Part shown: positions 1 through 14,065 of the stretch, piece by piece
How the letters are laid out: every line of letters begins with the position of its first letter
Numbering within the stretch: the first letter of the stretch is position 1
Origin: Zonotrichia leucophrys gambelii
Taxonomy: Eukaryota > Chordata > Aves > Passeriformes > Passerellidae
DNA length: 64,000 nt
Assembly: GCF_028769735.1 (NCBI RefSeq)
Contig: NC_088171.1
Span: 82,078,716 to 82,142,715 of the forward strand
Direction of reading: 5' to 3'
Notes under the pieces: model-generated
The model's database searches: none
What the model saw: only the letters and a program-made list of their open reading frames with translations
What the model was told of the DNA's origin: nothing
Translations under genes and position numbers: made by a program

Positions 1-2461
1 TAATTATGTATTATTGACCACCCTCTGTTTGTTGCAATACTTTGATTTATGGCATAATGGAATGAAAATTTTCATGTGACAGCATATTCCCGGAAAAGAT
101 GCATCAAAGGAAATTTTTCTTTACCAGTTTTTTTACCATGGTCAGTTGGCTCATGATTATTCTCTGAAGTTCAGATATATGTTATATAAATATATTAGTG
201 TATCAGAGATCAGAGAGGAGGTAGACTGATGCGCAAGAGTTTTGCTTCTTACTCACAGAATAAATATTTGGAAGATTGCAAGTAGTATACTGTGGAATGC
301 TCCATAGAAGTGTTACAGAAGAATTGTGACCCTTTTGTCTCAAAGTATTTATTACTTGTTTCTTTTTGAAATAAAAAATATCCTTGTAGAGGCCTCCTGG
401 GTTGCTTCTTTTGATTAAAAACCTCTCTTCATAAAATCAATAGAATTATCTCAATATAACCTTCAATTTCCAAACTACCTTTGCTCCTAGTCTTCATTGT
501 TCAATATTTTTAATTTTCAGTCATTGGTGAGTCTTTCTATTCACTACAAATTTTTTTTTTGCATTAGTCAGTGTGCTTTGCTAAATAAGCTAACTGAATT
601 TCACAGGGATTATTTAAATCTAACCCTCAAAATTATTCATTTTATTATGTTTCCTATCCCTATTCTTCTGTGGATCCATCTCCAGACTTTGCTTCATGAA
701 ATTGATGTGCCATGGACTTCGGTTTGTAAATGAATGGTACCAAGAATTTAAATCTCAAGGTCATTTTTAGCAGTGCCATATAAGCACTGGCAGTTATTGG
801 ATTACATAAAGTCAATGAAGTTAAACAAGGCCTTTAAACCACTTCTGGTAATTAACACATACAACATATGCTCTGTGGAAAACCTATATGACAGTGAAAA
901 GGATAGTATAAATCAGATCAGCAATCACTCTTTCAAAATAATACAATTCTCAAAACAGTGCATAAGATCTCTGATAACGGCTTAAATAATTTCAGAAGTT
1001 TCTATAACCAACGAATACTTCCTAGCACACAATAAAAAGCTACCCTAGAGTATCCTCATGGTGTTTCAAATTTCAATGTACCAAGATTTATTATGATAAT
1101 TAGTTGAAACTACTCAAAAATTGGATCATCTTAGCCAAATATCTGCTGTTGTTAGTGATCTCTTGAGTAGAATTGAATAAAATATTATTAAACACTCTAC
1201 AAGGTGAATGGCTTAAGTTTCTAGCAAACACACAGGATACATATAAATATTTTCATATAGAATATAATAGAACTACATAGAGTTTAGTCAATAAAACATA
1301 GAATTAAACATATGAAATGGCAAAATACTCAGATTACTTCAAAAGAGCACAATGTCATAATTTTTGCTCTTTAAATTTTAGCCTCTCAATCACTAATGTA
1401 GCTCTTGGCACCTATGTAGAGAAAAAATTATAAAGAGTGTCAATATTAATTTACATTTTCAATGTAGTCATACAAGCCTAATACTAATGTCTGTATACAG
1501 AACAAAAGCATTGAACAAACAATTCTCAGAAAATGCACACTTTAAGAAGTTCCCTGTAACTCAATATGAAATATTTAACTATGCTCAGTTGTTATTATTT
1601 TATCCCTGGGTCTTCATTAGGATAAAAAAGCAGCTCAAGCCCAAGGAGGCAAAGGTATTTTCTGCAGGTTCACCATGCATAAAATCAGAACAGTATGCAA
1701 ACCTAAGAAGAATTTTGTAATTACTGTTGCTAATTTTCTGGAAAGCTAATAAATGTAAAGAAGTTTCATACTTTAAAAAGAAATCCCAGTAGAACACACA
1801 AAATTAGAAGTATCACAGTGAAGCAATGTATTTTATTGAACTATTTTGTTCTAAGGTTTTATTCCATGAGCTGGAGGCATAGATTGCTTTTGCAGCCGCC
1901 ATTGAAAGCCATTCAATTACATATTTGCAACAGTATTTAACAGGAAAGTCCCTGTTGCTCAGGAGAGTTCTGTTTAGAAGCACAACTGCTTCCTCTCAAA
2001 GGGTACTAGAGAGGTGTGGAATTTAATTGCTGCCTACTCTCTCGTTTAGTAATATCAAACTGAGATGCAAGAGTGGCTGAATTGACAAAGCCCTTGTGCT
2101 CTAGAGCAATTCAGATGTTTTAACTTTAGAATAACTCTAGAGGTAGAATATGTTTCCTCTCTAAAGCACAAAGGAGGTTAGAAAGGTTTTTAAACATTGT
2201 GCTCAACTGTCTGCAGATACAGAACTTTTCTGTGGGGAACAATTTTTCTGATGTTCATATTTGTAACTTGCAGGAAGTATGGAGACTACAGAGCCAGCTT
2301 GCCTCTTGCCTGTGTTTAATGTTCAGTGGTAATTTAGGATATCTGTAATTTAGGATATATGCAATCTGTATTGCATTCCCATGAAATACCTTGGCTTAAC
2401 CTTCTCACTCTATAATGCCAATCTTCCATAGAAGTACTGTGCCTGATTTAGTATTGTCCTC

Positions 2462-2479
2462 AAAAAAAAAAAAAAAAAA
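2462..2479 (+). repeat. A18 homopolymer
   Basis: An uninterrupted run of 18 adenines. No clear retroposed body, AATAAA signal or target duplication was found next to it, so I treat it as a simple repeat rather than a processed pseudogene tail. Confidence 0.85.
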
Positions 2480-5124
2480 GTGCCTACTTTCACCTACTTT
2501 ATCATTCCTCTGAGGCTGCTTCTTCAGCATCTTGACTTTTTTATCCTTTTTCTCTATATTCATTTTCAGATTTTGCTGAGGTACAGCCCAGAACTGTGGT
2601 AGATACCATTCAAAACATCCATTAACAGTAAGAAGCTGATACCCTTTTGCTATGTACAAATCTCAACAGCTTTGGCCCTTACCTAGATATTCTGCACAGC
2701 AAAATCATTAATCACTTGCTCTTTGGTACCACCTCTCCTTGGGTCTGTATTGCTGAAGTCCTTTACTTCTTCCCTGTCAAAAGACCTCAATCCAGCAGAG
2801 ATCTGAGGACATTTTTCCAGTGGACTTGGATCCAGCTGAGCTTGAGATATTAAATGAGGTTTATAACAACATAGATGTTATAAACAAGGCAAACACTCCT
2901 TTTGATTCTTTTAGTTTTGAATCCTACCACAAGGCCTTCTTGCAGAAATCAGTTTCACTGTGTACAGACATAGAAATTTCCACTACTGGGTAACAAACAA
3001 AAAGCCAATTTCTTATGGATCAAAAGCCTTATTTTTCAGACAGCTCTGCTAACAAAAGCAATTGAAGTGGCAAAGATCTTTGCTACCAAGAAATCATTAG
3101 AGACATTTATAAGAATGGCTCACTCCTCATCGAAATGTGGAATGCACAGAAATATTCAACTAGACATGAATTGGCTGTCTTTGCATCAATGATTCTTATG
3201 CTCATTTTGTTCCCCATGAACAGCTGGGTAATAGTGAGTTTTGTGTTTAGGGCTGAAAGATACATAAAAACCCCAATGAATTCTGAAGTCTAAACCCAGC
3301 CTCCTGAATTTCCTTTCTTTACTCCCCACCTTTTGTTCTTCCTCCTAGTTTGTTTTAGGTAAATCTCATTAGTACTCATTTGGCACCAATCAAAGTGCAA
3401 AACATAACAGAACATAAAGCAATTGCCACAACAGTTGACTGATTACTTCATTTTGCTGCACAACTTGCAGTAAGCTATGCCGTGTTTAAAGATGTGCACA
3501 GTTGCAGCTCCTCTTATGGGTTCTATTTCAATAGGAAAGGGTCAACATTAAAAGCTTTCTGTGTGAAATCACAGGCAGGTGAACATTTCTGGACCTCACT
3601 CCAAACCTCAGTGTGTTTTACATAATTTAGAAACTAGGGACTCACACTTCCTCTTTTTAGGAAACAACAATTACTCCATCTGTCTGCATGATGGAGTGGA
3701 AATTGGAAATTGTGTAGCAGAAGGGGTAAATGGCAGCATTTAATGTTCTTATTCCCCAGAGGGATGGGGGCTAGAATGAAAGTGACAGAATTAATGTATT
3801 TATATAAAGGTAATTTAAAAGGAAAAGCAAAAGCCACACATACCAGCAAAGCAAAACAAATAATTCATTCACCATTTCCTGTGGGCAGGCAGGTGTTCAG
3901 CCCTCCCAAACAGGGTTCCATCACATATACCTGAGATTTGGGAAGACAACACCATCACTCCCACTGTCTCCCCCTTCTTTCTTCTTTGCCCAGCTTTATA
4001 TATAAGCATGATTCCATATGATGTAGAATTTTCCCTTGATCAACCAGGGTGAGCTGTCCCACTGTGGCCCTTCCCAACTCCTTTTCTACCCTCATTCTCC
4101 TCACTGGGGGAGCAGGGTGAGGAGCAGAAAATGCCTTGGCTCTGTGTAAGGGCTGCTCAGCAATTGCTAAAACTCCCCTGAGTTAACAACACTGTTTTCA
4201 GCACAAATCCAAAACATGGCCTCATACCAGCTGCTGTGAAGAAAATTAACTCTATCCCTGCTAAACCTAGGACATTATTAAAAAAAAAAAAATAGAACTC
4301 CTAAGAGGCTTTAAGGTAATCATGAATTTACCTGGTTTTCTAATATGTCTGTGGTGGCATTTTACCATTTTCTGTCAACAGCAGGAAAATATGCAACATG
4401 TTGCAATGTATTTGCATAAAAAGCCCAAAACCTTGTACACGCAGTCATCTGATTTGCAACTATGTTAGTACAGCTGGAAGACATGGTAAGTGAAAGCTTC
4501 TGACACTGCTTCTATCAAAAAAATATATCAGGCTTAAAATTATGGTGCAGTTACCACTAAAAATATATATAATTTTGTGTATATACGTATAACATGCGTA
4601 CATATTTTGTGTGCTTCTTTGTGATGCTCTTATGAGAACTCTTCTCTAATCCTCGGAAAGATTCTCTCTTCAAGTCAAAATTCAAGCTCTGAGTATTCCT
4701 AGTGTTTTATATGGCAACAAAACTGTCTGTTTAAATGAAACATGAGGAAACCTTCACAGCAGGAGATTGCTGTGAAACACTGATGTATTCATCTGACATT
4801 TTCAGATATGTTGCCTGGGGTTACATCCAGCCACTTCCCACTCAGTTTTATTGAGTAGTTTGTTCCTGTGTGACAAAAAAAAAAATATAACATTCAAAGT
4901 GCACAAAATTATATTATTTTCTGGTTTTACGTATGAATGGAAGAACAAGACTCAAGAACAATGATGCTGCAAATCAATAGAAAATTCAAGAAAGTTGTAA
5001 ATATCAGCTGTTTACCCATAAAACTGTAGAAAATTCAGATGAATAATGAATGAGGAAGAGTTTGATTTCTCTTCAAACAATGGGGGGAATAAGCATATTA
5101 TATTTCCTCCTGTGTTATCTACAG

Positions 5125-5158
5125 CATTTAGCTGTAGATTACATTTAGCTGTAGAATT
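5125..5158 (+). repeat. 17-bp tandem duplication
   Basis: Two adjacent 17-base units share the first 14 bases (CATTTAGCTGTAGA) and differ only at the end. This looks like a small replication-slippage duplication. Confidence 0.8.
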
Positions 5159-6392
5159 TCATTTTGTAAGTAAAGAAGTAAAGCTTTTTCATTTATAAGC
5201 ATTCAAAGTCCACTGCTACCATTTTTGATACTGCTTGCTGGTACATCCTGAAGATTTGGAGTCACAATTCTGATATCTATTTTCAAACATATTTGATGTG
5301 AGTCTTCTATTTTTAGTGACTTGCGGTTTGCTCCATCTTTAGTCAGTGTTTTGAATCAATGTTAAGGGGATTTACATCTGTATGTATTTATACAAGATTT
5401 GGCATAAACTAATACATAGGTAGGAGGTCACAGAGGCTTCCTTGGCTCAAGACATACAGTAGCTCATAAGAACATGTAATCCTAGTTCTTCTAACTTCTC
5501 CTTGTCTTTGCCAGCTGCTTCTCATTTGTTTTCCAGTGCTGTCATATGACAAACTAAGTCTTTTTAAATATAGCAAGGAACAAAACAAGAATCTGGACTT
5601 TTAGCTATCCTCCACCCATTCTGATAAGCGTATCACTGCAAACATTTTCTTTAGAGGTGGAAATGTGCCCAAACAATTGAATAACTGTTTCTCCATCTCG
5701 AAAATTATTAAAATTAAGGTAATATTGACTGATGAGGACTAAAATATTTTCAGTTTGTAAAAATTGTGACAATGTTGGGTAATATTGTAAGAAGCCAAAA
5801 AAAATTAATTAACACTATTGAGAAATTATTAGAGAAAGTGATAGTTGCCACAGCTGGGTGGAAAAAAAAATATATAATTCAGATAGTTTATAAACTAGAT
5901 TTAGATGAACATAGAAGGAATCAAAAATTCCACTTAAAACTTTAAGGATATCCTGGAAATTTTAATGTGTGTTGTTTAGAACTGTTCTATCAGCAGCTGC
6001 GCATTCATAAACAAATATCCAAATGCATCAGTGGCAGACTGAAGGATAGCCAGCAGCTCTTAATAGATAGAAAAGGAACCAGGACTGTCTCTATATCTCT
6101 GAAAACTGAGTTTTTTTGATAAAACTGAGACATTGTTTGATAAAACAGAATTGGTGGAGACAAAAAAATTAAATTTGTGACTTGAATTTCTGAGTATCTC
6201 ATGTGCTAGTATCTCCAATAAGAGCAAATTGTGCAACTTTGCTCGTTATTTATATTGGTATTTATCTTATGTGAGGCTTCCTGTTGTCACTGGTGAGAGA
6301 TAAGCATTGCTCTGCTTGCCTCTGAAATACACAACTGTGAGAACAAGAGGTGTGCTGTGGGTGCCGCAAAATGTCATTGTAATCACTGACCT

Positions 6393-6590
6393 CTTCAATG
6401 AGGATGGTCAGGCATTGGAATAGGCTGCCCAGGGAAGTGGTTGAATCACCTTCCCTGAAAGTTCAAAAGGCGCATGTATGTGGCAGCAGGGAATGTGGTT
6501 TAGTGGTGAGCGCGGTGGTGATGGGTTAACAGTTGGACTCAGTGATCTTGGAGGTCTTTTCTAGTCTTAGTGACTCTCCAATTCTATCTC
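6393..6590 (+). mobile_element. CR1 LINE 3' fragment
   Basis: The plus strand reads through the CR1 C-terminal/3'UTR signature: 'aataggctgcccagggaagtgg' is the region encoding the conserved tryptophan and LP(R)E motif. It continues with the typical 'ggactcagtgatcttggaggtctttt' type 3'UTR and ends near an ATTCTAT. Only about 200 bp of a roughly 4.5 kb element remains, as usual for 5'-truncated CR1 copies. It is too diverged to assign a subfamily by eye. Confidence 0.88.
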
Positions 6591-8200
6591 CTGAATGCTC
6601 AGGACCAATCTGTTCACCAATTGGCAGGGATGATAGGACATTTTCTGCATAGGCATGTGAAACTTCCTTTTGGGAATGTTAAGGTAGTCTGTTTCTTAGA
6701 AGTAAATGGGAGTTGGTATTGCAGGGTCCAACTATGCCTGAGATTGCTCATAACTCCTTTTCAACAAAAATTACCTCCTGACCATGGACATATAGGTCAA
6801 TTTATATTCATTCTGGAATGGCAGTCTGTGGAACTTTCTGAGTTGCACTCCTCAAGGTGACAGACCAGATGTCTGTGGAGGAGTGAATTCTGAGGTCTCT
6901 GCTGATACCACTTTCTTCTCATCCAGTTATGAAATGAAGCTGTGACTCAGCTGCCACTGAACTCTGACTAATTTCTAGGAGCAGTCTCGTATGAGGGAGA
7001 AGAATTGAGCTTCGAACAGATAAAAGGGAATTCTAAGGGGGTGGTAATTCTTGTCTCCATAGTCTTTATTTCCTACATGTATTTATATTCTCTTCACTGA
7101 ACAGCCAGACTCATCTGGAAAGGAGAAGGGAGGGCAGGTGTGAAGTGACTGTGACTAATCTGGATCTATTCATCTGCAGGAGTCTCAGAGAGGTCTGGTG
7201 TGACCAGCACTGCTTAGTAAGATATCCTCAGCTGAATAAGATCACACAAGGAATGCTGTTTGAATGTGAGACACACAGGTGGCCAGATACACACTACTCC
7301 TGTTGCACTGAGTTAGTGTTTTAATTCACATATGGAAAGGCAGAGGAAAAGGTTCAGATCTTAGACAGAACATTTCTAAGAACAGGTCCTTTTCCTTGCA
7401 TAAAAAGAAGGCTGAAGGACCAGCTGTTTCCCCACTCTATTTAATACATATGTTCTTTTACATCTGATATGATGCACTCATTCTTTATTCCCTGCTTGCA
7501 CTAATCAATCATCTAGTGTCAAAGGATTTGGCCCTATCATCACTATTCCAGCCTGCTGTACCACTTAGCTTCTTCTCAAAAACATATAACCTAAACAATT
7601 GCAAAGAGCTCACACTTGTTATGTGTGTGGAATCTCTTGACAAAGCAGCCTGCAGTGTTTTAATCACTCACAGTGAGTCTTCAGGAAACTTGAATTGTGC
7701 TGCAGCTTTTGCCTGTCCCTCGTTTGGTCAGTGCTTTGTTGCCTGGCTAAAGTAAAACCAGAGTCCACATGCAACTTTGAGAACACACAGAGGATTTGCC
7801 TTTGAAGGAAAAATATGTTTGGGCTAACTGCAACCACGCTGATATTGTACTGTAGCTTGGCTTTGGCTCTGCAGGATTGTGATGAATAATACATTATATA
7901 GGGAATAAATTAACCAACAGACAACAGTTAAGTTGTTTCTGGTTATTTTCTCTTGTTAAAAGCCAGACATTTTTATGTTAATCTCAAAGTTAGTGTGCCT
8001 GTTAGGATATAGGCTTTAATCATGATGTGCTGAAGGAGTAGCCTATTTCTACTCTGGGTACCAATATTTAATACTGTGTATTTTTGTCTTCTCTTTATCT
8101 GCAGTGCTGCTGGTTTTCTCTTTTCCACACTACCAGTTTTCTTTTAATTGTAGAATCTTAACTGAAAAAGACATGTATCTCTGTAGGTGTCTATATATTA
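6591..8200. other. Unique DNA, no gene seen
   Basis: Contains an open frame of 96 codons at 6570-6860, which starts inside the CR1 tail, and one of 79 codons at 7516-7755. Neither resembles a family I recognise, and both are within chance length. No repeat or RNA gene was identified. Confidence 0.55.
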
Positions 8201-8201
8201 C

Positions 8202-8254
8202 AGATAGATGGATGAATGGATGGATGAATGGATGGATGAATGGATGGATGGACG

Positions 8255-8308
<54 letters not shown>
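8202..8308 (+). repeat. Compound GATG/AATG then (GATA)n microsatellite
   Basis: The first half is a tetranucleotide array with a higher-order 12-base period (GATGGATGAATG) repeated about three times. From 8255 to 8308 it becomes a clean GATA array of about 13 units. A single GACG interruption marks the junction. The two-part structure suggests an older, point-mutated GATG block with a younger, still expanding GATA block beside it. Confidence 0.97.
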
Positions 8309-11300
8309 ATTCAGCAGCAGAAAGCTGAAAACCATCAAGTAATTGAACTAAAACATTAAAATAAAATATTATGAGAATACCTAGAAGGAAATGCCTCAGT
8401 AACTCAAAAAAACCTTATAAGAATCACTTTAGGAAATAAAAAAACCCCTCTTATTTTAAAATGTTTCAAATTATTAAAAAACCCTAATTAACTATCCCAT
8501 GTATTCTTGCTGGGACTGAGTGCCTTTTTTTTAATTAGAGTAACTTCGTTTTCTAAGTGTTATTTAAAAGATTGGATAGTATGTGTTTCAGGGTTTTGGG
8601 GGTTTTTTTGGTTTTTTTTTTTAACTTCATTATGAAACATATTCTTCTAAGAAGAGAAAGGACTGGGGCAAGTTCTTCTTACTCTGGAAGAAGGAGAGTA
8701 AGAGTGTTTGATCCCCCTGGAATAAAAAATAAAACCTTTTGTTCTCACTTTCAGAAGAAAAGATGGACACTTCAGAGTAAGTCTGAAGAGGAAGCGTATT
8801 TGGTGAGCAGGGACTGAAGAGAAGAGGATGAACAGGAGCGAGCACACCCATGAGATGAGTAGCATCTCCATGAGGACTGAAGAAGAATACACATGAATTT
8901 GTTCTTTCCATCAAAACAGTGATTTAACAGAAACCAAACACAAGAGTAAAGGCAAATCCTCTAAGGGAGCAGCAGTAGGAGGACACTGATTTATCAAACC
9001 TGCTTTTCTGTCCTGACTTATTAATTTTGAGTTTTCTCTGTTCTAAAAATTAAATAAACTAGTTTACATTCTGTTTGTATGGACTTGGATTTAAAGCCTT
9101 CTTGAGTGATACAGAGACCTTGAGCTCACTATTAAAAAAACGTGTAGTTCAGCCCACCTCATAACTCTAGCTGATTTATCTGCCTGTGACAGAGATCATT
9201 GTGGTTTATTAAATAATGTTTTAAATAGTGTGTGCATGTATTCACAAATGTGTGCACATTACACTAGATATAAATTGGAAATCTGAACACATAAAGACAA
9301 AAATTGGTTCAATAACATAAATTACTGTCTTTGTGACTTTAAAACTTAAAAATTATCAGTTTTTCACCACGTGTTTCTTTTCTTTTCTTTCCATGGAAAT
9401 AATGGTCTTGACCTCCTTCTAGGAAGCACTTGAAAGTCAGTGGATATAACACGTAAGGGTAAGGAATTATTGGCGACAACTACTGTTAATACACTCCTAA
9501 CACTACTATGATACAAGAGATATTAAATGAGCAGCTGTTTCAAGTGATAAACACACTGACCCATGTTTGATAAGAGTTTAACAAAGATAAGTTTTCTTTC
9601 TCTTTCGAAATTTCCTCTTGTTTTCCAACATTGGTAATACACAAGCAACATTTTATCGGTGAGCATTATAAACAATATCAAGTCCTTTATTTCCTCATGT
9701 GCAGAATTAAATTTTCCCCTCACATTTATTATTTTCTATTTGTTTCATTTCTCTTTCTCCCTCCTCTCTTTACTTATTTCCAAGATCTTTAAGCAAGTCT
9801 GGCATTTAAAGAAGGCAAATTTAAACTACTTGAAATTAAATTAGGATTTTAATATCTCCTGCAAATTCATGAGATGTCTAAAACACAATCAGACTTTCAA
9901 CATTTCTATAGCAATAAAAAAAATATTTTTTTACATGGGAGATTTTTTTTTTTGCAATGATTAATTATTTGTTCCCATTTGCTGACCACTTTAGAATTCA
10001 TCACAGGAGCAGTTAAATAATTTGACTCATCTTTTCTTTTTTTCCCCACAGGACATTCCTTAGCACAGTTGGCAGGGTGTTTCAATATTTGAAATTTCAG
10101 CAAATAAATGCTTTTATTTTGCTTTTCTTCTGAATAAATATCTTTTCACAAAATCACAGAAGGGGTGGGCAAGGGTGGCAGGGACCTCTTTGTTCCTGTG
10201 TTCCTCAAGGATGCATCAGGGATGCCTAAGACAAAGTCATGATCTAGGTGTTGATCGAATGAGAAGATATCTATTGGATTGTTTGCTCACAGGTGCTGTC
10301 AATTGTGAGTGTCCACAGTGTGCTTTTATTTAAATAACATCATATAACTTATGAACACCTTCTTTAAAAGAAACTACATTTTAGTGTTTTTTCCTTCTAA
10401 TTATTCTGACCAATTAAGTTTTAGATGTACTCAGTGTACATTTTCTAGCTTAAAATGCTTCCTAAACTATTAACCTTAAATTAAAAGTTCTGATGGTAAA
10501 ATCTCCTCATACAAAATTACAGTACAAAGTCTTTGAGGAGCAGTTAACAGAAGGAATAAAAGATAATAACTTTTTCTCACAGTATATTCGGAGCAGAAAA
10601 CTTAGTTGCAAGTAACTCTGACTAATTGGAGAACAACACTGAAAAGGAGGCTCCAAAAAGATCAGGATCTTGTACAGGCATTAAATCAGTTCTCTGAGTT
10701 TACTATGACAGAATCTAGGAAAATTTCCATGCTTGATCCTTTTTTTGTCTGAGTGAATAATCAGATCATTTGCTGAAAATGGAAAAAAAAGTGTAAAAGA
10801 GGGTGAGAAATAAATTTATAAAACACACAATAACAAAACTACCAAAGCCAGATGGCGTTTATCCAAGATTTATAAAAAACAAATGGAGCCAACTGTAGAA
10901 CTATAAAGGTTGGCATAGTATCTCTTGCTTGAAATTGTCTTAGTCTGACATCAACTTCTAAAGAGGCTTCCAGTGCAGCTCTGGGAGCAATAGATCTGTA
11001 AACCTGATGTTCCTAACGATCCAATAGCAGGAAATTTAATAAAGCAGAGAAATGGTGAGCACTGGTAAATATTATTCAGTTTACAAAAGTCAAGACAGCT
11101 TTTTTTAAAAAGTGAGGCAGGACTAGAAGAAATCACTGCTGTTCTTTAAATCGTTAAGCAAACTGGAGGATAAACGAGTCAAAATGGATTTCTGAAAGCT
11201 TTCTAACAAAACACCTCACCTACAGGCTTTTAAGGAAATTAAGCAGTCATGGAATAAAATGGAAAGTCCTTGTTTGGATAATTAACTTCTTAAAAGAAGG

Positions 11301-14065
11301 AAAACAAAAAGAAAGAAAAAACAGATCATTTTCTAGTGTGAAGAAAAGCAATCAGGGAATTTCTGCAGGATTTTGTTACTGTTACTGTTTGTGGACAGAA
11401 GACAAAGCCCCTTTTTGTTGAATGAGAAGCCATGGGCTGAGCCATCTCTGGGCACAAAGCTTTGCCTTCCATAAGCCTTAAGCACTTTAACAATTATAAC
11501 CTCATATACTGAAGTTCTGCCCGTCTCTCATATGATTCCATATCTGTATGGCCATTTGTTTGCTGCTGTATAATTCCTCTTCTTTTAAATCATTCTCTGT
11601 GTATAGACTTTGGCTGATTCTTTCTTCTCTAAAGATTCCTCTGTTGCTAAAAATCAATCTTTATTTCTTTTAATCATAGAGGAATCTTTAACTTGATTCT
11701 TATTCTTAACTTCTTTTATTTCCCCCATTTTTCCTCCATTTTGTCCATTTGGGTTTAAAGTTCAGGATATATTCCTATATAAGCATATTGGGTGTTTTCA
11801 GTGCTTTGTCACAGCCCTCACAATGACATGCAAGATGACAGAGCTGATTAGCACTGGTCAAAGTGCTGTCAAAGCAGTGGTGCACCATCTCCATCAGTGA
11901 CTGGCTGTCAACATTGTTGGTTCATCCTTCCCTGAACGGAAGAACGGCAGCCTGAACCCCACTTCAGCTTCCAGCTTCAAATGTTGACATCTTGGGATCA
12001 TTAGTTATGTTTGTTGGCATTTATTCATCTGCCCAGAGGATCTGGTGATTCTCCCTGGTGACACGGCCAAGAACCAAATGTTCTTCTTTTCTGTGCACTC
12101 TGTTCCTATCTGGATACACATACCTGTACCTACTGACCTGGGGAGTACTCCCTGTGCCTATACTTCTAAAAAATAAAAATATAAATAAAAATGCTTGTTA
12201 AAAAAAGAAATCCCATTATAGTTCATGTTCATCTCACAGGTACTTTGAAATTTATTACGTAAAAACAGAAAAATCCATAAAAAACCTAGGTGACTATTCT
12301 TCTTTAGAATTAGATGCCTGGCTCCTCTGCATATTGATAGCAGAAAGCAATCCTTGGTTATAGAAAAAAAATGAAATTGATTAGAGAAGCATTAAAATCT
12401 GAACTTTTTCTGATGTCAGGAATTTACTATGATGTGTGTCAATCTATCCAGCGGTGGTAATTTCTGGGTAAGGTTGCTGCCAATCAGCAGTTCGTGCCAA
12501 AAATATTTCAATGAGAAAAAGTCTGCTAAATTGAAATATGATAGGCTTTTTAAAATTACATTCTTATCTGAAATATTGTGCTGAAATATTGATATTCAGT
12601 ATGGAGAACACTTTAAATGGTACCTCTGATGGTTCATTTGTTTTAGCAAAGCAATATTGATAGAAAAGTGATCTTAACAGTTGACTCCAAAACTAATGAA
12701 AATAACTGATTATTTCTAACACATTAAAATAAAGACAGCTTGTGACATATAAGGTGCAGGGCAGCTTTATGATAGTGTGGTTTAATGGAGCTTTTTTAAT
12801 AGGTTTTTTTTTTTTTTATTCATATGGTTTATCAGGTTTTGCTCAAAAAGCAGTCAAAATTCCTGCAGGGGGAAGGTACTTGCACAAAACCAGGCAGAAT
12901 CTGAATTTATTTTATTTCAGCAATGAAAATAGTTCATTCTATGAAACAATGATGGAACTGCAGCACAGGATGAAAGGCAAGCACTGCTTGCTTCATGGAC
13001 GTAGGTCCAGGAAGGAACTCATTGACAGCCTCACCTTAATTTTAATTTATTCATGTACTTCATCTATATTTACATTGCATTAACCTTCAATGATTGTTAT
13101 TTAACCTGTCCAAAATCTCAACTATCAAACTACATAGTCTTCTTCCAGATCTCTGCTATGAATCACTGTTTTCCCTCTTTCTTCTGAAACTGAGTTGTTA
13201 TACTGCAACCCAAGGAAATTATTCTACAGTCCCTTCAACCCAGCTTTTCACAAGATTGATGACAGAGCTCCTTAATTAGTCAAATACAAGTGCTGTGTCA
13301 AAAGTAAATCACACTCTTCCTATATTCAGTGTCAAAGCTCTGCTTTACTACTTTTATAAAATCAGGGTCTTTTCTAACTTAGGTCTAACTAAAATCATCT
13401 ATATGAGTAGCAAATAAAGATAAAACCAATATGAACAAATATGAAACAATTGCTTGAGGAATTAAAAACTTTTTAGATTGCAAGCACTTCAAATCATGTT
13501 ACTGGACTATATGTGAAGTTTCAAGGACACAATGTATTTAGTGTGAGGTGTCCATAAGTTAATGTCAGCCTAGGAAGTCTTTTCAGCATCTTGGCAAAAA
13601 TCAGAATCTCCTTCAGAGTTTTGCTGCTATTTTCTTGACACCTTTGTTGCACACCAAAAAAAAAAAATGTGTGGAATCACTGAATTTCAAAAAACATATA
13701 TGTACGGATATATGAAATAATTTTTTTCTGTTTTCTTAGTGGAAACACAGGTTTCTCTTTTGCAGCCTATGTTAGAAACAAATTACTAAGCCAAATTGGG
13801 GCGAGGGGGGCAGCTTACTGAGTCAGGAATAACTCCAGGTTTGTGAAACTGCTACTTTTTCCCTGCATTGTGTGGGCAGTGAACTCCCCTGGAGAACACA
13901 CCTAAGAGACTGCAGCTTTAGCACTGACTTAGTAGACCAAGATTCTGTTGTCCAAATGAGTCACTGCCCAGGACTTTCACAGAAGTTCCACACAACTCTG
14001 AAAATCTGCTTCTTTGGTAGTTTGAGATCTCAACTAGAAAAAGATTGTGTTAATGCAAAATAAAC
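8309..14065. other. AT-rich unique DNA with one CR1 relic, no gene seen
   Basis: No convincing exon. It contains T-rich runs near 8600, 9950 and 12805, A-rich tracts near 12170, and a weak CR1 relic near 10150 listed separately. The longest open frame (113 codons, 12742-13083) includes a poly-T-encoded phenylalanine run and has no recognisable domain. Confidence 0.55.
10150..10245 (-). mobile_element. Possible CR1 3' end relic
   Basis: Begins 'aaatcacaga', followed by a GG-rich stretch and 'gcagggacctct'. This matches the order of the reverse-complemented CR1 3'UTR seen better preserved at 25719 and 48677. The remainder is too diverged to align by eye, so this is tentative. Confidence 0.35.

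Larger units (their letters stand above)
1..6390. other. AT-rich unique DNA, no gene seen
   Basis: No open frame here exceeds 84 codons and none shows a recognisable domain or plausible splice context. The stretch holds an 18-base A run at 2462-2479, shorter A runs near 4280 and 4876, a 17-base tandem duplication at 5125-5158, and no interspersed repeat that I can name. It is best read as intergenic or intronic DNA. Ancient, strongly diverged repeats could be present that cannot be recognised by eye. Confidence 0.6.

Noticed and set aside
2405..2659. Processed pseudogene next to the A18 run
   Set aside because: No gene-like body, poly(A) signal or target duplication accompanies the A run, and the minus-strand frame contains only a poly-T-derived phenylalanine stretch and lysine-rich filler.
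8202..8308. A CRISPR-like array
   Set aside because: The unit is a four-base microsatellite with no spacers.
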